The notes below the pieces were generated by a model. The model was not told the DNA's origin and did no database searches. It saw only the letters and a program-made list of their open reading frames with translations. A stretch of DNA of 64,000 bases from positions 62,001-126,000 of the forward strand of contig CACWZI010000004.1 in assembly GCA_902765305.1 (NCBI GenBank). Direction: 5' to 3'. Origin of the DNA: an uncultured Eubacteriales bacterium (GTDB taxonomy: Bacteria; Bacillota; Clostridia; Christensenellales; Aristaeellaceae). Below, piece after piece: positions 16,782-25,450 of this stretch; position 1 is the first letter of the stretch, and each line of letters begins with the position of its first letter. Made by a program: the position numbers and the translations under genes.

Positions 16782-17493
16782 CAATTCGCGGCCGACGGTG
16801 CTGGCCATCGACACCTCCGGCCCGGTGGCGGGCTGCGCGGTGCTGAAGGACGGCAGGATCGTCCACCAGATCGCCATGAACCACGGCCTGACCCATTCCG
16901 AAACCATCATGCCCGCGGTGGACGCCGCGCTGGAGGGGGCGGGCCTGCGCTGCGGGGACGTGGACGTGTTCGCCGCCGTGGCAGGGCCGGGCTCCTTCAC
17001 CGGGGTGCGCATCGGCGTGTGCGCGGCCAAGGGACTGGCCCACGCGGTGGGCAAGCCCTGCGCTGCCGTCCACGCGCTGGAGGCGCTGGCCATGAACTTC
17101 TACGGCTTCGACGGCCTGTGTTGCCCGATCCTGGACGCGCGGCGCGGCCAGGTGTACTGCGCCGCCTTCGACATGGCGGCGGGCATGCCCAAGCGGGCGC
17201 TGGCGGACGCCGCCCTGCCGCTGGCGGACTTCCTGGCGACCCTGCCGACGGATCGGCGGCTGGTGTTCGTGGGCGACGGCGTTCCGGCCTACGGGATGGG
17301 CGTGCGCGAGGCCCTGGGCGACCGGGCCTTGATCGCCCCCGCCAACCTGCGGGACCTGCGCGCCGACGCGGCCTGCCTGCTGGCCGCCGCGAAGCCGGAC
17401 ACATGGGTCCCCGCCGCCCAACTCCAGCCCATCTACCTAAGAGCTCCCCAGGCGGTCAGAGAGCGGGAACGGCGGGAGAAAGAGGCAAGGTAA
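16771..17493 (+). CDS. tsaB: tRNA threonylcarbamoyladenosine biosynthesis protein TsaB
   Basis: The start chosen is ATG 16771 with GGAGGT six bases upstream, giving 240 residues; a GTG at 16765 is also in frame. TsaB is a catalytically inactive ASKHA-fold partner of TsaD that binds TsaE. Motifs are VLAIDTSGPVAGCAV, THSETIMPAVD, AVAGPGSFTGVRIGV and LDARRGQVYCAAFD. It overlaps tsaE by 11 bases. Its TAA stop merges with the first bases of a heptad-arm element, which now separates it from rimI. tsaD is not in the window. Confidence 0.94.
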   Translation: MSTDNSRPTVLAIDTSGPVAGCAVLKDGRIVHQIAMNHGLTHSETIMPAVDAALEGAGLRCGDVDVFAAVAGPGSFTGVRIGVCAAKGLAHAVGKPCAAVHALEALAMNFYGFDGLCCPILDARRGQVYCAAFDMAAGMPKRALADAALPLADFLATLPTDRRLVFVGDGVPAYGMGVREALGDRALIAPANLRDLRADAACLLAAAKPDTWVPAAQLQPIYLRAPQAVRERERREKEAR

Positions 17494-17719
17494 CTACTGA
17501 TTTGTCGAACTGCGACAAATCAGTAGTTAGGTTTTAGGTTATAGGTTTTAGGTGTTAGGGAAGGTAGAAATCCTGACGGATTTCTTTTATTCAAAGGACC
17601 GAGAAACTGGCCGAAGGCCTAGCGAAGCGTTAAGGGATTTGCACCACCCCTAAAACCTAACCCCTAAAACCTAAAACCTGAATACTGATTTATCGAGCCC
17701 AGCTCGATAAATCGGTATT
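17492..17719. repeat. Heptad-arm element, copy 3 (AGGTTTT type)
   Basis: The copy lies between tsaB and rimI, in the same orientation as copy 1. Terminal palindromes start at 17492 and end at 17719; the right one has a single mismatch (CGGT for CAGT). The arms are AGGTTTT/AGGTTAT units and complementary CCTAAAA units. The core keeps AAATCCTGACGGATTT and TTCAAAGGA and contains an extra GGCCGAAGGCC stretch. Confidence 0.9.
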
Positions 17720-17756
17720 TACCGCTACAAAGCAATATAAACAACAGGTGTACGAA

Positions 17757-18245
17757 ATGACTGAAACAACCATCGGCCTGATGACCCTTGACGACGTAGA
17801 GGCGGTGCACGCCATTGAGGCGGCCTGCTTCAAGACCCCCTGGTCCAGGGAATCCTTCTACCGGGAGGTCACCGAGAACGAGTGCGCCCGCTACGTGGTG
17901 CTGCGGGAGGACGGCGTGGCCATGGCCTATGCGGGGGTGTGGTTCGTGCTGGACGAGGGCCACATCACCAACATCGCCGTGCACCCGGACCGCCGTGGCA
18001 TCGGCTACGGTGAGCGGGTGACCCGGGCGATGATCCAGCTGGCCGCAGACAGCGGCATGAACTGGATGACGCTGGAGGTGCGCCGCTCCAACACCCCGGC
18101 CATCAACCTCTACCACAAGCTGGGCTTCATCGACGTGGGTTACCGCAAGCGCTACTACGAGAACACCGAGGACGCGTTGATCATGGCCCTGGAGCACCTG
18201 CCCGAGGGCAACCCGGAAAACGACCCGATGCTGGTCAGGGAGTGA
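17757..18245 (+). CDS. rimI: Ribosomal protein S18 alanine N-acetyltransferase
   Basis: The start chosen is ATG 17757 with AGGTG six bases upstream, giving 162 residues; GTG 17748 is an alternative. The GNAT fold shows ITNIAVHPDRRGIGYGERVTRAM (acetyl-CoA loop) and LEVRRSNTPAINLYHKLGFIDVGYRKRYY, the classic RimI signature. RimI acetylates the N-terminal alanine of S18. The order tsaE-tsaB-rimI is conserved in many Firmicutes; here a repeat element has entered between tsaB and rimI. Confidence 0.93.
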   Translation: MTETTIGLMTLDDVEAVHAIEAACFKTPWSRESFYREVTENECARYVVLREDGVAMAYAGVWFVLDEGHITNIAVHPDRRGIGYGERVTRAMIQLAADSGMNWMTLEVRRSNTPAINLYHKLGFIDVGYRKRYYENTEDALIMALEHLPEGNPENDPMLVRE

Positions 18246-18257
18246 CCGGCGACTGCT

Positions 18258-19865
18258 ATGTTATTCACTGTGATTGAGATCCTGGTCGTGACGCTGACCT
18301 GCTGCGCGGCGTCCGTCCACTATATACACGCCCTGCAAATGGAGCGCTACCAGCTGCCGGCCTATCGCCAGTGGCTGGGCAAGAACCGCGACCGCATACT
18401 CAAGGACAACGTGCTTTGGGGCTTCGTGGCGGCGCTGCTGCGGGCATACCTGCCGGTGCTGCTGTCGATGTTCATCAAGGAAGAACAGGCGCGCAGCACC
18501 CTCTCTGCGTGGCTGGTGCTGATACTGTTCACGGGGCTGATGGCCTGGGTCACCTGGCGGGACTACACGACCCCCAGCCGAAAGCCCTTCGTGGTCACCC
18601 AGCGGGTGCGGCGGCTGATGACGGTGCTGTTCTTGCTTTCGCTGCTGCTGACGACGCTGATGACGATGATGCGGCCCATATCGGTGTCGCCCTACGTCCT
18701 CTATGCGCTCATGCCCTTCCTGGTGCTGGCCGCGGCGGCCATCATCGAGCCCTACGAGGCCCGGCTGAACGCCACCTTCTTCAAGGGCGCGAAGCGCAAG
18801 CTCCGTGCCCAGAAGGACCTGATCGCCATCGGCATCACCGGCAGCTACGGCAAGACCAACGTGAAGTTCATACTGCGGGACATGCTGTCGAAGCGCTACA
18901 GGGTGCTGGCCACTCCGGCGTCCTTCAACACCGCCATGGGCATCTCCCGGGTGGTGAACGACCAGCTGAAGCCGGAGCACCAGGTATTCATCGCCGAGAT
19001 GGGCGCGACCCACGTGGGCGACATCAAGGAGCTGGTGGACCTGGTGCGCCCGAAGTACGGCATACTCACCAGCATAGGCCCCCGGCACATGGATACCTTC
19101 GGCTCCATCGAGAACATCGCCAGCACCAAGTTCGAGCTGGTGCAGGGGCTGCCCAAGGACGGCCTGGCCGTGTTCGGCTGGGGCGACGACTACATCAACC
19201 GGCTGTACGCCCTGTGCAGGCACGACAAGTGTCGCATCGGCATGGACGGCGACGAGGGCGCCTTTATGCGCGCCGAGGCCCTCTCCTTCAGCGACAGGGG
19301 CTCGTCCTTCGACATGGTCTGCGCCGACGGGGCGCGGGTGCACTGCCGCACGCGGCTGCTGGGCGGCTACAACGTGAAGAACATACTGCTGGCGGCGGCG
19401 CTGGCCCGGAAGATGGGCCTGGAGATGAACGAGATCGCAGACGCGGTGAAGGGGCTTTCGCCCATCGAGCACCGCATGCAGCTGATCCCCGGCGACCTGA
19501 CCGTGATCGACGACACCCTGAACGAAGACGCCGACAGCGCCTTCGAGGCCCTGCGGGTCGTTGCCCAGATGCCCGGCCGGCGCATCGTCGTCACTCCCGG
19601 CCTGGGCGAGCAGGGGGGCAAGGAGACCGACGTCAACTTTGCCCTGAGCACGGTGCTGGCCGACAGCGCCGACGCCGTGATCCTGGTGGGCCGCCGTCCC
19701 TTCACCCGCAGCATCATCCGCGGCATGATGCAGTCCGGCTTCTCCCGCTCCAACCTCCACACCGCCGACGACATGGACGATGCCGCCGAGATCCTCCAGG
19801 AGATCTCCGAGGCGGGGGACAGCGTGCTGTTCGAGAGCCGGATACCGGCGTATGAGGAAGAATAA
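18258..19865 (+). CDS. Membrane-anchored MurF-like Mur ligase
   Basis: The 535-residue protein begins 12 bases after rimI. The first 175 residues contain about five hydrophobic segments, unlike soluble MurF. The Mur ligase part follows, with the P-loop GITGSYGKTNVK, MGATHVGDIKEL, TSIGPRHMDTFGSIENIASTKFEL, LLGGYNVKNILLAAALA and IEHRMQLI, and then a C-terminal domain with VIDDTLNEDADSAFEAL. It resembles the D-Ala-D-Ala adding enzyme but the membrane part and altered P-loop suggest a related amide ligase acting at the membrane, perhaps on a lipid-linked wall precursor (inference). A further repeat remnant follows the TAA stop at once. Confidence 0.85.
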   Translation: MLFTVIEILVVTLTCCAASVHYIHALQMERYQLPAYRQWLGKNRDRILKDNVLWGFVAALLRAYLPVLLSMFIKEEQARSTLSAWLVLILFTGLMAWVTWRDYTTPSRKPFVVTQRVRRLMTVLFLLSLLLTTLMTMMRPISVSPYVLYALMPFLVLAAAAIIEPYEARLNATFFKGAKRKLRAQKDLIAIGITGSYGKTNVKFILRDMLSKRYRVLATPASFNTAMGISRVVNDQLKPEHQVFIAEMGATHVGDIKELVDLVRPKYGILTSIGPRHMDTFGSIENIASTKFELVQGLPKDGLAVFGWGDDYINRLYALCRHDKCRIGMDGDEGAFMRAEALSFSDRGSSFDMVCADGARVHCRTRLLGGYNVKNILLAAALARKMGLEMNEIADAVKGLSPIEHRMQLIPGDLTVIDDTLNEDADSAFEALRVVAQMPGRRIVVTPGLGEQGGKETDVNFALSTVLADSADAVILVGRRPFTRSIIRGMMQSGFSRSNLHTADDMDDAAEILQEISEAGDSVLFESRIPAYEEE

Positions 19866-19930
19866 ATACTGATTTGTCGTGGGCGACATAGGGGTTAGGG
19901 GATAGGATTCAGGGGTCAGGGTCAGAGAGA
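19864..19930. repeat. Degenerate heptad-arm element
   Basis: Directly at the TAA of the Mur ligase gene stands AATACTGATTTGTCG with a broken return arm (GGGCGACATA). It is followed by decayed units such as AGGGGTT, AGGGGAT and AGGGGTC. No right half is recognisable before the BREX locus. Confidence 0.65.
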
Positions 19931-20087
19931 TCCCGGCGGCAAGGCTACGTTCCCGCAGCTGCCCTAAAGGAATCGCTTCACCTCCCGGCAATCGGCTGCC
20001 ACGCACCCCTGCCAGCTTCCATTATCTTATGCGAAGCGACGTCACCCCCTTGACCGTGATTATATCCCGATATGGAGTGTGTGGACA

Positions 20088-20516
20088 ATGGCGACGTTGC
20101 TTAAACGCCTTGAGTTCAAACAGCGATACCCGGCTATCCGCCAGGGCTTGTTCATTGTCCCGACAGAAAAGCGTCTGCCAAAGGGACAGGATGATATTAT
20201 TATAGGAAGGCTTTTAAGCGCAGCCCTGGTCGAGATGTCGGAGGGTGAACGCGCCGATGCCGCCACATCCCTGATTGCCAGCGCAGTCAGCCACTGTGTC
20301 GCGGTGACCCTTACCCACATCGAGATCCTCTTCACCCCGGAACTGCATCTGGATGTAGTGGGAGCTTTGCTCGCGCTGTGCAGGAATCGGAAGATCTGCA
20401 TCGTGTGGCCGGGCAGCGTGGAAGGCGGAAAGCTGTATTATGCGACGCCGGAAGACCCTGAATACTATGAGTGCGACCCCAGGCCGCTGCAGGATACCTA
20501 CATCATAGGCGATTAG
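20088..20516 (+). CDS. BrxF-like first protein of a type 3 BREX locus, without a P-loop
   Basis: The protein has 142 residues from ATG 20088 (GTG 20079 is possible). Its position directly before brxC matches brxF of type 3 BREX systems. The C-terminal stretch with LTHIEILFTPELHLDVV, LCRNRKICIVWPG and YYATPEDPEYY resembles my recollection of BrxF C-termini. However, the usual Walker A motif (GxxGxGKT) of BrxF is not visible anywhere in the N-terminal part, which instead reads QGLFIVPTEKRLPKGQDDIIIG. It may be a divergent form or a truncated relative. It starts the defence island after the degenerate repeat and a gap of about 150 bases without other features. Confidence 0.6.
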   Translation: MATLLKRLEFKQRYPAIRQGLFIVPTEKRLPKGQDDIIIGRLLSAALVEMSEGERADAATSLIASAVSHCVAVTLTHIEILFTPELHLDVVGALLALCRNRKICIVWPGSVEGGKLYYATPEDPEYYECDPRPLQDTYIIGD

Positions 20517-20599
20517 CGAACCGGCCCGCAGGGCGGTTGCGCGGGTCGGCGGCTTTCGCATGGAAGACGCCGACAATCGACAATGAAGGAGCGATCCAT

Positions 20600-23500
20600 A
20601 TGAAATACCGCGATCTTATACAGTTTGATCCCATTGAGTCAGTCATTGAGCTCCGCAGCGCAGACGACCACAGCAAGGCAGAGGAGCTGGTCAGGAGCTA
20701 CGTCATGTCGGACAACATGGCGGAGCTGATCAGCGCGAAGATCCTGTCTCAGCTGCAGCTGACCCATGTCGTGGACAACAAGGGCATCCTGCTTGTCGGC
20801 AACTACGGCACCGGTAAATCGCATTTGATGAGCGTGGTATCCTCCGTAGCGTCTGACGCCAATATGCTGGCGCTGGTACAGAACGAGCGCTTCCGCAAGG
20901 ATGCCGCAGAGATCGCGGGCAAGTTTGAAGTGCTGCGCATTGAGATCGGCTCCACCACCATGAGCCTGCGCAACATCATCGTCCTGAACATCGAGCAGGA
21001 TCTGAAGCGCCGGGGCATTTCCTTCAAGTTCCCGGACGTCGCCACCATCACCAACAACAAGGATGCCCTCACCGACATGATGGCCGCGTTCGCCGAGAAG
21101 TACGGCGACGAGCGTGGCTACCTGATCGTGGTTGACGAGCTTCTGGATTACCTGCGCACCCGCAAGGACACGGAGCTCATGACCGACCTGGGCTTCATGC
21201 GTGAGCTGGGCGAGATCATCAAGACCACTCGGTTCCGTTTCATCTCCGGCGTTCAGGAAGCGCTGTTCGACAACGCCGCCTTCCGCCAGGTGTCCTCTTC
21301 CCTTTTGAAGATGAAGGATCGCTTCGAGCAGGTGTTGATCCGCTCCGAGGACATCGCCTATGTCGCCCAGAAGCGCGTGCTACATAAGTCTCCGGAGCAG
21401 CGGGCCATGGTGCGTGAGCATCTGCAGAAGTTCTGCCCGCTGTATCAGAACATGGCATCCCGCCTGGAGGATTACGTGGACATGTTCCCGATCCACCCGG
21501 CCTACATAGACACCTTCCAGCACATCGTCACCGTGGAGAAGCGCGAGGTGCTGAAGACGATCTCCGAGACTATCGGCGCGATCCTCGACCAGAACGTGAC
21601 GGACATGGCCCCCGGCATCGTCAGCTTCGACACCTACTGGAAGCGCATCAAGGAGAACCCCTCCCTGCGCACCGACCCCGCTGTGCATGAGGTGCTGCCG
21701 AAGGTAGCCATGCTGGAATCCGCCATTCAAAACAACTTTCCGAAGCCTGCATACAAATCACTGGCGATGCAGATCATTTCCGCATTGAGCGTCCACCGCC
21801 TGACCACGGTCACGCTGGACGCCAAGCTGGGCCTGACGGAGCAGGCGCTGAAGGACGACCTGTGCCTGTATATCCCCCTGCCGGTCATGGAGGAGGATTT
21901 CCTGCTGGGCACCATCCACACGGTGATGCAGGACATTATCAACACCGTTTCAGGCCAGTTTATCACATACAATGGCGACAACGGCCAGTATTATATCGAC
22001 TTGTCCAGGGTGATCGACTACGACAAGAAGATTCAGGAGAAGGCGGATTTCCTGGGCGACGACGCTTTGGACAGGCACTTCTTCGACATCATGGTGTCCA
22101 CCCTCAGCTACTCCGACACCGACAGGTATGTGCCAGGCTTTAACATCTTCCAGTACAATCTGAACTGGCGTGACCGGAACATCTTCCGCCGCGGCTACCT
22201 GTTCCTGGGCCAGAGTGCAGACCGCCCCTCCGCCGAGCCGAAGGAGGACTTCTGGGTCTACATCGTGCCGCCCTTCTCCGGCCCTCAGAAGATCACCGGT
22301 GGACAGAAGGATGAGGTGTATTTCACGCTGCAGGCCGATACCAAGTTGCTCCAGCTGATTCGGCTCTATGGCGGCGCTCGGGAAATGGAAATCCTCTCTG
22401 CTGCCGGTGAGACCAAGACCACCTATGTCCAGCGCGGCAAGCAGTACCTGATGCAGATCCGCAAGTGGATGGACGAGCATCGCACCACGCTGTTCAAAGT
22501 CACCACCATGGGCGCGACCAGGACCATGCTGGAGGCGCTGAAGGGCACGCCCCGCATCGGCGATTTGACGCTGAAGGACATCGTGGAGATCGCCGCTTCC
22601 AACAGCCTGCATCCGTATTTCCATGAGAAGTACCCCGAGTACCCGAGGTTCGTCAGCCCTGTCACCGTACAGAACATGGCGACGAATCGCATGGAGGCGC
22701 TGAACGCGCTGGTGGGCAAGGCCACCCAACTGGGCAATTCCATGCTGGATTCCTTCGGCCTGCGGTTGGACGGCAAGATTCGCCCGGAGAACAGCCCTTA
22801 TGCGCAGTACTACATCGGAAAGCTGAAGGCGCTGCCCGAGGGGAACGTCTTGAACTATTCCGACATCATGACCACGGAGAATGGCGATGATTACTATGAC
22901 ATCCGCTTCAGGCTGAATGAGGTCTGGATGAGCGTGATCCTGACTGCTCTGGTATGGGCTGGGGCCTGTGTGCTGGTGGACAAGAATGGCAAACGGTATG
23001 GGGCTGGCAATATGGAAGAGCTGAAGAGCGCGAGTCCCGAGGATATATACAAGTTCAAGCGCCTGGAAAAGCCCAAGAGCATGAACCGGCAGATGCTGAT
23101 GCGCCTGTTCGACGCCTATGGCATCTCCAGCGGCCTGCTGGCCAGTGAATCCACCTATGCCGCCGGTCTGGAGGCGCTGCTGAAAGCGGCGAAGGATAAG
23201 CTCGATGCGGCGTGGGCGATGAAGAATTACCTGAACAAGCATTACGACCTCTGGGGCAGCACCATCATCCCGATGGCGAAGGCGGAGCAGCTGGTCGAGA
23301 AGATCACCGCCGTCCACACCATCGGCGACGACATCCGCAGCCGTTTCACCACAGTGGCCAAGCTGAAGAATTTTGACTATGACGATGCCAAGCTCAAGCA
23401 GCTGGAGGACGGCCTCGCTGCCATCCAGATGGGCGAGCGCGTGAAGCAGTTCCGGGAAGACCTTCTGGACATCTGCAAGTACATCGAGATGGCGGAAACC

Positions 23501-24295
23501 AAACTGCCCGAGGGCTGTGAGCTAAGGCCTGCATTCGCGGCGCAGAAGAAGGCCTATCAGGATGTGCAGGCGCGTCTGCTGGATGCCGACTGGGAGGGCG
23601 ACGAGACCGACGACATCGTGATCGCGCTGACGGAGCTCAAGAAGAAGTACATCGAGTGGTACATGGCCCAGCACAAGGCGTATCGCCTGGATCATGCCGC
23701 ATCCACCAGGAAGGGCACCATCCAGCAGAGCCCCACCTGGAAGGCGCTCACCGCGCTGAAGGGCATTTCCGGCATACTGCCCACCAGCCAGCTGACCGAC
23801 CTGGCCAACCAGTTGACGGCGCTGAAGACCTGCTATGAGATGACCGAGCCGGAGCTGCAGAAGCAGGCCGACTGCCCGCACTGCCACTTCAATCCCGCGG
23901 ACAACGACGGCAAACCCGTGCATGGACGCCTGGGACAGATCGAGGACAGAGCCGACGAGGTGCTGGCCGGGTGGACGGGCACGCTGAAGTCTGCACTGGA
24001 AGACCCGATGCTGGAGGAGCAGAAGGGGCTGCTGGGCAAGAACGCCCGCGCTGCCATCGACAAGTTCCTCGAAAGCGGTGTGCTGCCGATGCCGGTGGAT
24101 CAGCAGTTCATCAGCAGCGTGAACGCCATGCTCAGCGGACTGGAGAGCCTGGAGGTACACATGGACAAGCTGCAGTCGGTCATGATGTCCTGGGGCCCGT
24201 GTACGCCGGATGACTTCAAGTTAAAGCTTTCGCAGTGGGTGGACAGCCAGACTGTTGGGAAGGATAAGAGCAAGGTCAGGATCGTGGTGAAATGA
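20600..24295 (+). CDS. brxC: BREX ATPase BrxC
   Basis: The start chosen is ATG 20600 behind GAAGGAG, giving 1231 residues, the usual size for BrxC/PglY proteins. The Walker A motif GNYGTGKS lies at residues 67-74 and a Walker B-like YLIVVDELLDYL near 180. The long remainder is largely helical with a late CPHCHFNP motif that could bind zinc. BrxC is a large AAA-type ATPase required for BREX phage exclusion and is one of the two proteins common to all BREX types together with PglZ. The next gene, mntA, starts about ten bases after its stop, so the toxin-antitoxin pair is part of the same transcript. Confidence 0.85.
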   Translation: MKYRDLIQFDPIESVIELRSADDHSKAEELVRSYVMSDNMAELISAKILSQLQLTHVVDNKGILLVGNYGTGKSHLMSVVSSVASDANMLALVQNERFRKDAAEIAGKFEVLRIEIGSTTMSLRNIIVLNIEQDLKRRGISFKFPDVATITNNKDALTDMMAAFAEKYGDERGYLIVVDELLDYLRTRKDTELMTDLGFMRELGEIIKTTRFRFISGVQEALFDNAAFRQVSSSLLKMKDRFEQVLIRSEDIAYVAQKRVLHKSPEQRAMVREHLQKFCPLYQNMASRLEDYVDMFPIHPAYIDTFQHIVTVEKREVLKTISETIGAILDQNVTDMAPGIVSFDTYWKRIKENPSLRTDPAVHEVLPKVAMLESAIQNNFPKPAYKSLAMQIISALSVHRLTTVTLDAKLGLTEQALKDDLCLYIPLPVMEEDFLLGTIHTVMQDIINTVSGQFITYNGDNGQYYIDLSRVIDYDKKIQEKADFLGDDALDRHFFDIMVSTLSYSDTDRYVPGFNIFQYNLNWRDRNIFRRGYLFLGQSADRPSAEPKEDFWVYIVPPFSGPQKITGGQKDEVYFTLQADTKLLQLIRLYGGAREMEILSAAGETKTTYVQRGKQYLMQIRKWMDEHRTTLFKVTTMGATRTMLEALKGTPRIGDLTLKDIVEIAASNSLHPYFHEKYPEYPRFVSPVTVQNMATNRMEALNALVGKATQLGNSMLDSFGLRLDGKIRPENSPYAQYYIGKLKALPEGNVLNYSDIMTTENGDDYYDIRFRLNEVWMSVILTALVWAGACVLVDKNGKRYGAGNMEELKSASPEDIYKFKRLEKPKSMNRQMLMRLFDAYGISSGLLASESTYAAGLEALLKAAKDKLDAAWAMKNYLNKHYDLWGSTIIPMAKAEQLVEKITAVHTIGDDIRSRFTTVAKLKNFDYDDAKLKQLEDGLAAIQMGERVKQFREDLLDICKYIEMAETKLPEGCELRPAFAAQKKAYQDVQARLLDADWEGDETDDIVIALTELKKKYIEWYMAQHKAYRLDHAASTRKGTIQQSPTWKALTALKGISGILPTSQLTDLANQLTALKTCYEMTEPELQKQADCPHCHFNPADNDGKPVHGRLGQIEDRADEVLAGWTGTLKSALEDPMLEEQKGLLGKNARAAIDKFLESGVLPMPVDQQFISSVNAMLSGLESLEVHMDKLQSVMMSWGPCTPDDFKLKLSQWVDSQTVGKDKSKVRIVVK

Positions 24296-24305
24296 GGTGA
24301 GACAT

Positions 24306-24602
24306 GTGGCCTACACACTGGATGAGATCAAGTCAAGGTCCATCCCCATCGCGCAGAAATATGGCGTGAAGCGATTGGGGCTGTTTGGCTCCTATGCCAG
24401 AGGCGAACAGACGGAACACAGCGATCTGGATTTTTTGATCGACGTGGGAAAGCTTCGCGGATTGATTCAATACATGGGCCTTGTGCTGGATTTGGAGGAT
24501 GAATTCGGCTGTCACGTCGATGTGGTGACCGATGGCATCGAAGACAAGGATTTCCTGAATCACATCAAAAAAGATGAGGTGCTCCTGTATGAAGCAGAGT
24601 GA
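24306..24602 (+). CDS. mntA: MntA-type minimal nucleotidyltransferase antitoxin
   Basis: The protein has 98 residues from GTG 24306 with GAGGTGA upstream; GTG 24297 is possible. The nucleotidyltransferase signature GSYARGEQTEHSDLD fits GSX10DXD exactly (Gly28-Ser29, Asp40, Asp42), and the later Asp in DVVTD is the third metal ligand. In known pairs MntA transfers AMP to a tyrosine of the HEPN toxin HepT and thereby silences it. It overlaps hepT by 14 bases, as usual for this module. Its place inside a BREX operon is unusual. Confidence 0.9.
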   Translation: MAYTLDEIKSRSIPIAQKYGVKRLGLFGSYARGEQTEHSDLDFLIDVGKLRGLIQYMGLVLDLEDEFGCHVDVVTDGIEDKDFLNHIKKDEVLLYEAE

Positions 24603-24948
24603 CCAAAAAATCTGCCGAAAAATGATCGGATACTGCGACGACATCACGGACATGGTTCAGAACTATGGCAATACAATGGGGGACTATCTTCGCTCGAAGC
24701 CTTATCAATATGCGACAGGCATGTGTATATTGCAGATCGGCGAACTGGTCAACCGCCTCTCCCCGGAGGCGATGGCTGAAAACGTACAGATTCCCTGGCG
24801 ATTGATTCGCGCCATGCGCAATATGTATGCCCACGATTATGAAAATGTTCAATATTCTCTGGTCTGGCAAACCATCACCGAGGACATTCCCGCCCTTCGG
24901 GAACAGCTGCAGGCCATCATCGACAAGGGGGCTGAACCGAATGAATGA
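24589..24948 (+). CDS. hepT: HepT-type HEPN toxin
   Basis: The protein has 119 residues from ATG 24589 with GAGGTG seven bases before. The HEPN ribonuclease motif RX4HXY is intact as Arg77-NMYA-His82-Asp-Tyr84. Tyr84 is the expected site of AMPylation by the partner MntA. HepT toxins cleave RNA when released from control, so this pair may stabilise the island or act as a suicide switch if BREX fails (inference). The last codons overlap the start of the next small gene. Confidence 0.9.
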   Translation: MKQSDQKICRKMIGYCDDITDMVQNYGNTMGDYLRSKPYQYATGMCILQIGELVNRLSPEAMAENVQIPWRLIRAMRNMYAHDYENVQYSLVWQTITEDIPALREQLQAIIDKGAEPNE

Positions 24949-25327
24949 AAACAGAAAACTGACCAAAGCGGATATCGACAAGGTACGCCACATCGAAGGC
25001 TTCCCCATTGCGAAGGACGAGGACATCATTGCCTTGTCCCCTTCTCAGCAAGGCGATTCTAACGATACTGCCGTATTGAGCAGTTTTGATCATTATACGA
25101 CGTTTTCCTATGGCGGCAGGACGCTGACGTTTCGCACCTGTGATGGGCTTGAGCGTTACACCAAGGTGCTGACCTGGGACGATGGCTATCTCGAGGTGAT
25201 GGCCAGGTACAGACAACGCAAGGAAGAAATTGAGGAGTATATCGATTTGGACCCGGTGCTGGCAGGGCTTTACATGGACAGGAGCTTTCTTAAACCGATA
25301 AAGAAAGTGAGGATCGAATATGCCTGA
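24941..25327 (+). CDS. Small unknown protein starting with a copy of the PglX N-terminus
   Basis: The product has 128 residues, and its ATG 24941 overlaps the end of hepT. Residues 6-33 (KLTKADIDKVRHIEGFPIAK and on to IIALS) are nearly identical to the N-terminus of the methyltransferase fragment at 25451. The rest is unrelated to a methyltransferase: it has TFSYGGRTLTFRTCDGLERY, VLTWDDGYLEVMARY and a mixed charged end. I do not recognise this domain. The gene looks like a fusion formed when a small gene pair was inserted near the 5' end of pglX. It overlaps the next small gene by 8 bases, so the two are probably co-translated. Confidence 0.55.
   Translation: MNENRKLTKADIDKVRHIEGFPIAKDEDIIALSPSQQGDSNDTAVLSSFDHYTTFSYGGRTLTFRTCDGLERYTKVLTWDDGYLEVMARYRQRKEEIEEYIDLDPVLAGLYMDRSFLKPIKKVRIEYA
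24959..25040 (+). repeat. Copy of the pglX 5' coding region (partner 25466-25547)
   Basis: The 82 bases here and at 25466-25547 differ at five positions only. All five differences are third- or first-position changes that leave the amino acid unchanged (CTG/TTG, AAA/AAG, ATC/ATT, GTA/GTT, TTG/CTG). Confidence 0.85.
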
Positions 25328-25433
25328 AAAAGAAATCGCTGCAATTGCGGAAAACGCCAAGATTATCGTCAGTGGCTACGCCTTCACGCGCCGGGACGAT
25401 GGCCAGGTCAGTATACTGAGCCTGAGGGATTAA
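25320..25433 (+). CDS. Small unknown protein, 37 residues
   Basis: The ATG 25320 overlaps the stop of the upstream gene by 8 bases. The sequence MPEKEIAAIAENAKIIVSGY continues AFTRRDDGQVSILSLRD. It has no recognisable domain. It precedes the AGGAGG site of the pglX fragment. It may be the truncated N-terminal part of a longer small protein. Confidence 0.45.
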   Translation: MPEKEIAAIAENAKIIVSGYAFTRRDDGQVSILSLRD

Positions 25434-25450
25434 TACAGGAGGTCATCATC

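Noticed and set aside
20471..20599. N-terminal extension of brxC
   Set aside because: The extra 43 codons overlap the end of the previous gene, are Arg/Ala-rich shadow sequence and precede the GAAGGAG site of the chosen ATG.
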